Source: PALSA-911 sp963839645 (lineage in GTDB: Bacteria; Pseudomonadota; Alphaproteobacteria; Acetobacterales; Acetobacteraceae). Taken from it: a stretch of 64,000 nt of DNA. The translations under genes were made by a program, and so were the position numbers. The notes under the pieces are model-generated. The model was not told where the DNA came from. It searched no databases and worked only from the letters and a program-made list of their open reading frames with translations. Below are positions 60,426-64,000 of this stretch, one piece after another. The stretch is from NCBI GenBank assembly GCA_963839645.1, contig CAWIVZ010000001.1, positions 1,178,001-1,242,000 of the forward strand. Reading direction: 5' to 3'. Each line of letters begins with the position of its first letter. The first letter of the stretch is position 1.

Positions 60426-61664
60426 ATGCCAGCCACGCAAAGCCGCATCGCCCTCAGCCTGCTCAGCCTGCTGCTCGCCGCGGTGCAGACCGGATTCGGC
60501 CCCTTCGTGTCCGTCTGGCTGACCGAAAAGGGCTGGTCGCAGGGCGACATCGGCATCGCGCTGAGCGTCGGCACCATCGCCGGCCTCGCCGGCCAGTTGC
60601 CGGCCGGCGCCCTGATCGACGCCACCACGGCCAAGCGCGCCGCCGCGGGCGTCGCTATCCTGGTGCTCGCCGTCAGCGCCCTGCTGCTGGCGCTGTTCCC
60701 CAGCTGGCTGCCGGTGCTCGGGGCGCAGATGCTGCACGGCCTGGCCAGCTGCGTGCTGATCCCGGTCATTGCCGCCCTTACCCTGGCGCTCGTCGGCCAT
60801 GACGGCTTTGCCGAGCGGGTCGGCATCAACGCCCGCTACGCCTCCATCGGCAATGCCGGCGCCGCGGCGCTGCTCGGCGTCTGGGCCACCTGGCTGTCCC
60901 AGCGCGGCGTGCTGCTGCTCACCGCCGCGATGGCGGTCCCCGCCCTGCTCACGCTGCTCGGCATCCGCGGCCAGGACCTGCACGAACCCGCGCACGGCGA
61001 CGATCACGCCGCGCTGCTCCGCCCGACGCATCGAAAGAAGGCCGCCGCGCCCGCCTGGAACATCGTGTATGAACGCGGCTTTCTGGCCTTCGCCGGCTGC
61101 GCCGTGCTGTTCCAGCTGGCCAACGCCGCCATGCTGCCGCTGGCGCTGAACAGCTACGTCGCGCACACCGCCGACACCGAATGGATCATCTCCGCCTGCA
61201 TCATCGTCCCGCAGATCGTGGTCGCCGCGCTCTCGCCGCTGATCGGCCGGCTGGCCAACCGCTGGGGACGCCGTCCGATCCTGTTCGCCGGCATGCTGGC
61301 CCTGCCGCTGCGCGGCGTGCTGCTGGCGATGGTCTCGGCCCCCACGTCGCTGATCCCGATCGAGTTGCTCGATGGCCTGAGCGGCGCCGTGTTCGGCCTG
61401 ATGCTGCCGCTGGTCGCCGCCGATGTCAGCCGCCGCCTTGGCTGCCTCAACCTGGCGATCGGCGGCTTCAACCTGGCGGTCGGCATCGGCGCCACGGTCA
61501 GCACCACCCTCGCCGGCGCCATCGCCGACCAGGCGGGCATTCACACCGCCCTGCTGTTCCTCGCCGCCGCGGGCGCCGGCGCGGCGGCGCTGGTCTGGCT
61601 CGTCATGCCCGAAACCCGTCCGGCCCGCCGCCCCCGCCCGGCACATGCCGCCGCCGCGGCCTGA
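60426..61664 (+). CDS. MFS transporter
   Basis: From ATG 60426 the protein has 412 residues and about 12 hydrophobic segments. 'QGDIGIALSVGTIAGLAGQL' and 'PAGALIDATTAKRAA' form the motif-A-like loop, and the second-half repeat is 'LSPLIGRLANRWGRRPILFA'. The C-terminal tail is Arg/Ala-rich. It resembles MFS members of the sugar/acid efflux and uptake groups, but no substrate is evident. It follows the SDR gene by 43 bp and precedes the alpha-hydroxy-acid oxidase, so it may import or export the compound this set handles. Intact. Confidence 0.85.
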   Translation: MPATQSRIALSLLSLLLAAVQTGFGPFVSVWLTEKGWSQGDIGIALSVGTIAGLAGQLPAGALIDATTAKRAAAGVAILVLAVSALLLALFPSWLPVLGAQMLHGLASCVLIPVIAALTLALVGHDGFAERVGINARYASIGNAGAAALLGVWATWLSQRGVLLLTAAMAVPALLTLLGIRGQDLHEPAHGDDHAALLRPTHRKKAAAPAWNIVYERGFLAFAGCAVLFQLANAAMLPLALNSYVAHTADTEWIISACIIVPQIVVAALSPLIGRLANRWGRRPILFAGMLALPLRGVLLAMVSAPTSLIPIELLDGLSGAVFGLMLPLVAADVSRRLGCLNLAIGGFNLAVGIGATVSTTLAGAIADQAGIHTALLFLAAAGAGAAALVWLVMPETRPARRPRPAHAAAAA

Positions 61665-61748
61665 CCGTTCGCCCCCTTGCGGATCGGCCGCACTCGGGGC
61701 CTGATGGCGCAAATTCCGCCAAAGATCTCGTTCCGAGAGGACCCATCC

Positions 61749-62889
61749 ATGAACGACGTGCCCCAACCCAGCGCCCAGCCCACCGCCCCGCATCTCACCG
61801 AGCCCACCGGCGACTACCAGACCCTGCACGAATTCGTCGCCGCCGCCCGCCGCAACCTGCCGGACAACATCTGGGACTACCTGATCGGCGCCACCGAAAC
61901 CGAAACCACCATGCGCCGCAACCGCCTGGCGCTGGACAGCCTGGCGCTGCGCCCGCGCGTTCTGTGCGACGTCTCCCATGTCGACACCACCAAGTCCTTC
62001 TTCGGCAAAACCTCGCGCCTGCCGGTGATGCTCGCCCCGGTCGGCTCGCTCGAAGTCCTTCCACCCCGCCGGCGCGGCGGAAGCCGGCCGCGCCGCCAGC
62101 GAGTTCGGCGTGCCGATCATCGTCAGCTCCGTCACCAAGCCGGGACTGGAAGAAAGTGCCGCCGCCGCCTCCGGGCGCAAGATCTTCCAGCTCTATGTCC
62201 GCGGCGACGATGCCTGGGTGAACGACTATGTCCGCCGCGCGATCAATTCCGGTTACGAACAGTTCGCCGTCACCGTCGACACCGCCTCCTACAGCCGCCG
62301 GGAGCGCGACATCGCCAAGCGCTTCGTCAAGCCCTGGCGCGCCGCCGCCACCGGCGTCGAGTACCAGGCCAGTTTCAACTGGGACAACGTCAAGCGCTTC
62401 AAGGACAAATGGAGCATCCCGTTGATGCTGAAGGGCATCGCCACCGCGGAAGACGCCCTGCTCTGCGTCCAGCACGGCGTGGACACGATCTACGTCTCCA
62501 ACCACGGCGGCCGACAGCTCGATCACGGCCGCGGCTCGATGGACGTCCTGCCGGAAGTGGTCGCCGCCGTCGGCGGCAAGGCCTCAATCGTGGTCGACGG
62601 CGGCTTCTGCCGCGGCACCGACGTGGTGAAGGCCATCGCCCTCGGCGCGGACGCGATCGCCATCGGGCGGATGTATTGCTACGGCCTGGCCGCCGAGGGC
62701 GCCTCCGGCGTCATCCAACTGCTGCAGCTGCTGGAGACGGAAATCGCCATCGCCCTGGCCCTGCTCGGCGTCACCAGCCTGGCCGCGCTGAACCGCAGCC
62801 ACATCCACGCCGGCGCGCCGCAGGTCACCGCGCCGCACGTGCACAGCGCCTTCCCGCTGCTGTCCTCCACACCGGAGATCCCGCGCTGA
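61749..62889 (+). CDS. FMN-dependent alpha-hydroxy-acid oxidase (one frameshift)
   Basis: From ATG 61749 (MNDVPQPSAQPTAPHLTEPT). N-terminal 'NIWDYLIGATETETTMRRNR' and 'LPVMLAPVGSLE' lead to an extra base near 62055. Corrected reading is SFHPAGAAEAGRAASEFGVP, then 'IFQLYVRGDDAWVNDYVRRA', 'IPLMLKGIATAEDALLCVQH', the catalytic His in 'YVSNHGGRQLDHGRG', and the FMN phosphate loop 'VVDGGFCRGTDVVKAIALGA' with 'AIGRMYCYG'. It oxidises L-lactate, glycolate or mandelate-like acids. The corrected protein is about 380 residues. Its stop overlaps the aldolase start region. Confidence 0.88.
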
Positions 62890-63526
62890 AGGAACTTCGC
62901 GACGGGGTCGCCTTCGTCTACCGCGAACTGGCGCGCCTCGGCATCAACGCCGGCAGCGCCGGCAATGTCAGCGCGCGGACCAAAACGGGGATGATCATCA
63001 CCCAATCCGGCTGCTCGGCGGAGACCGTCTCCGCCGATGGCCTGGTGGCGATGCGCCTTGACGGCACGGCGGAAGGCAGCCGGCCACCGCCCCGCCCTCC
63101 AGCGAATGGCCGATGCACGCCGCGATCTACGCCGCCCACAAGCACGCCGGCGCGATCGTCCACACCCACGCCGATGCCTGCACCGCGCTCGCCTGTCTGA
63201 ACGAACCCTTGCCCGCCTTCCACTACATGGTGCTGTCCTTCGGCGGCGACGACGTGCGCTGTGCCCCCTACGTCACCTTCGGCACCCCCGAACTCGCGGC
63301 ACTCGCCGCCGCCGCCATGAAGGGCCGCAGCGCCTGCCTTCTCGCCAACCACGGCATGATCGTGCACGGCCGCGACCTGCCCGCCGCGCTCGCTTCGGCC
63401 GTGCTGCTGGAAACTCTCTGTCGGCAATATCTGCTGGCCCGCTCCGCCGGCGCACCGCGCCTGCTCACGCCCGCCGAAATGAAAGCCGCCCGCGAGCGGT
63501 TCAAGACCTACGGGCCGCGCCGATAA
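62886..63526 (+). CDS. class II aldolase/adducin family protein (one frameshift, non-ATG start)
   Basis: The frame opens at about 62886, where CTG overlaps the preceding stop; no ATG or GTG is near, so the start is uncertain. It reads KELRDGVAFVYRELARLGIN, 'AGSAGNVSART' and 'GMIITQSGCSAETVSADGLV'. A missing base near 63090 shifts to WPMHAAIYAAHKHAGAIVHT, which includes the zinc ligands in 'VHTHADACTALACL' and a later 'LLANHGMIVHG'. It ends FKTYGPRR at 63526, about 213 residues corrected. Such enzymes cleave or epimerise sugar phosphates or related hydroxy acids. It is probably coupled to the upstream oxidase. Confidence 0.8.
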
Positions 63527-63588
63527 GATAACCCCCGGCCGCGCCGGCCCCCCGAGACGGCCGGCCGGCTCCGACCGAAAGGCAGACC

Positions 63589-64000
63589 ATGCGGGTACGG
63601 TTCTTCTACGGCTGGGTCATCGTCGCCGTCACCTTCGTAACCATGGGCATCGGGGTAAACGCGCGCACCGCGTTCTCCCTGCTGTTTCCGCCCATCCTGG
63701 ATGAATTCCACTGGGACCGCGGCGTCACCGCCGGCGCGTTCTCCTTCGGCTTCATCGTCTCCGGCATCCTCAGCCCGCTGATCGGCCGCATGATGGACCG
63801 CTTCGGGCCCCGCGCGGTGATGGAACTGGGCACGGGGCTGATGGCTTCCGGCTTCCTGCTGGCGCCGTTCACCTCCCAGCCATGGCATCTCTATCTGACC
63901 ATCGGCGTCCTCGTCGGCGGCGGCAGCGTCTGCCTCGGCTACTCCGGGCAATCCCTGTTCCTGCCCAACTGGTTCGTCCGCACCCGCGGCCTCGCCATCG
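63589..64000 (+). CDS. MFS transporter, cut by window edge
   Basis: Starts ATG 63589 after GAAAGGCAG and runs off the right edge, leaving 137 residues. 'FFYGWVIVAVTFVTMGIGVN' is the first membrane segment, followed by 'FPPILDEFHWDRGVTAGAFS' and 'SPLIGRMMDRFGPRAVMELG' (motif A). 'LYLTIGVLVGGGSVCLGYSG' fits the fourth segment. The type resembles oxalate/formate or monocarboxylate MFS transporters, but that is tentative. It follows the aldolase gene by 62 bp on the same strand and may move the substrate of that pathway. Confidence 0.8.
   Translation, partial: MRVRFFYGWVIVAVTFVTMGIGVNARTAFSLLFPPILDEFHWDRGVTAGAFSFGFIVSGILSPLIGRMMDRFGPRAVMELGTGLMASGFLLAPFTSQPWHLYLTIGVLVGGGSVCLGYSGQSLFLPNWFVRTRGLAI

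Noticed and set aside
59345..60829. A 494-codon minus-strand frame
   Set aside because: It is antisense to the SDR and MFS genes, which carry complete catalytic and membrane motifs on the plus strand.
60336..62180. A 614-codon minus-strand frame
   Set aside because: Antisense to the MFS and alpha-hydroxy-acid oxidase genes, with Gly/Arg/Gln-rich low-complexity translation and no recognisable domain.
1..64000. CRISPR arrays, tRNA or rRNA genes, and complete insertion sequences
   Set aside because: No regularly spaced repeats, cloverleaf-like sequence, rRNA segment or transposase frame was recognised. Small tRNA-like features could still be missed by eye.

Overview
The window is high-GC DNA from an alphaproteobacterium, most probably Acetobacteraceae (Rhodospirillales). 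The basis is the dnaA-dnaN-recF-gyrB block, rpsT beside dnaA, xerD divergent from an aroK-aroB unit, and small proteins (DUF6065, DUF2889) that I associate with that family. The window includes the chromosome replication gene cluster, so it is chromosomal.

Layout. (1) 1-11.4 kb, minus strand: the packaging, head and contractile-tail module of a prophage or phage-derived particle, read from terminase at 11.3 kb down to tail genes that run off the left edge. It includes a tail-chaperone gene with a textbook -1 frameshift signal. (2) 11.3-16.4 kb: an accessory block with a lipoprotein, a receiver-like protein whose phospho-acceptor Asp is Glu, a DUF6065 protein, a 57-residue peptide carrying two copies of a DTG-IR-GGGYRL motif, and a divergent SARP/TPR regulator. 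This is the best candidate for an undescribed system. (3) 16.5-21.9 kb: an MFS exporter, a sulfur unit (YeeE/YedE permease, sulfurtransferase, divergent Lrp-type regulator), a ribbon-helix-helix protein and a DUF2889 protein. (4) 22.1-25.0 kb: a shikimate kinase-dehydroquinate synthase fusion, and xerD. (5) 25.0-30.5 kb: a translationally coupled four-gene operon joining an HlyD/FtsX/ATPase exporter to a P-type H+-ATPase. (6) 30.8-45.2 kb: gyrB, recF, dnaN, dnaA, rpsT, enoyl-CoA hydratase, mutM, ubiE, coaBC, a flavin monooxygenase and an ABC exporter. (7) 45.2-49.1 kb: accessory DNA with an AT-richer DUF262-type island and a DUF4160-DUF2442 pair. (8) 49.2-64 kb: a catabolic and transport region with an acyl-CoA-dehydrogenase-like flavoenzyme, VOC and LLM enzymes, a branched-chain-amide-type ABC importer (livGFHM plus binding protein), a CFA-type methyltransferase, an SDR, an alpha-hydroxy-acid oxidase, a class II aldolase and two MFS proteins.

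Sequence quality. About 30 single-base indels interrupt otherwise well-conserved genes, including essential ones (gyrB three times, recF twice, dnaN, coaBC, aroKB). Most are one-base insertions, and several lie at TAC/GTAC. The simplest explanation is uncorrected sequencing error. I therefore annotate these genes across the shifts as single genes and give the approximate break positions.

Repeats. Two inverted copies of a ~100-bp repeat, at 16.3 and 34.6 kb, both begin exactly on the UAG stop of a gene. A ~169-bp hairpin covers the aroKB stop. A REP-like palindrome occurs at 51.2 and 59.0 kb. I found no tRNA, rRNA, CRISPR array, insertion sequence or integrase.
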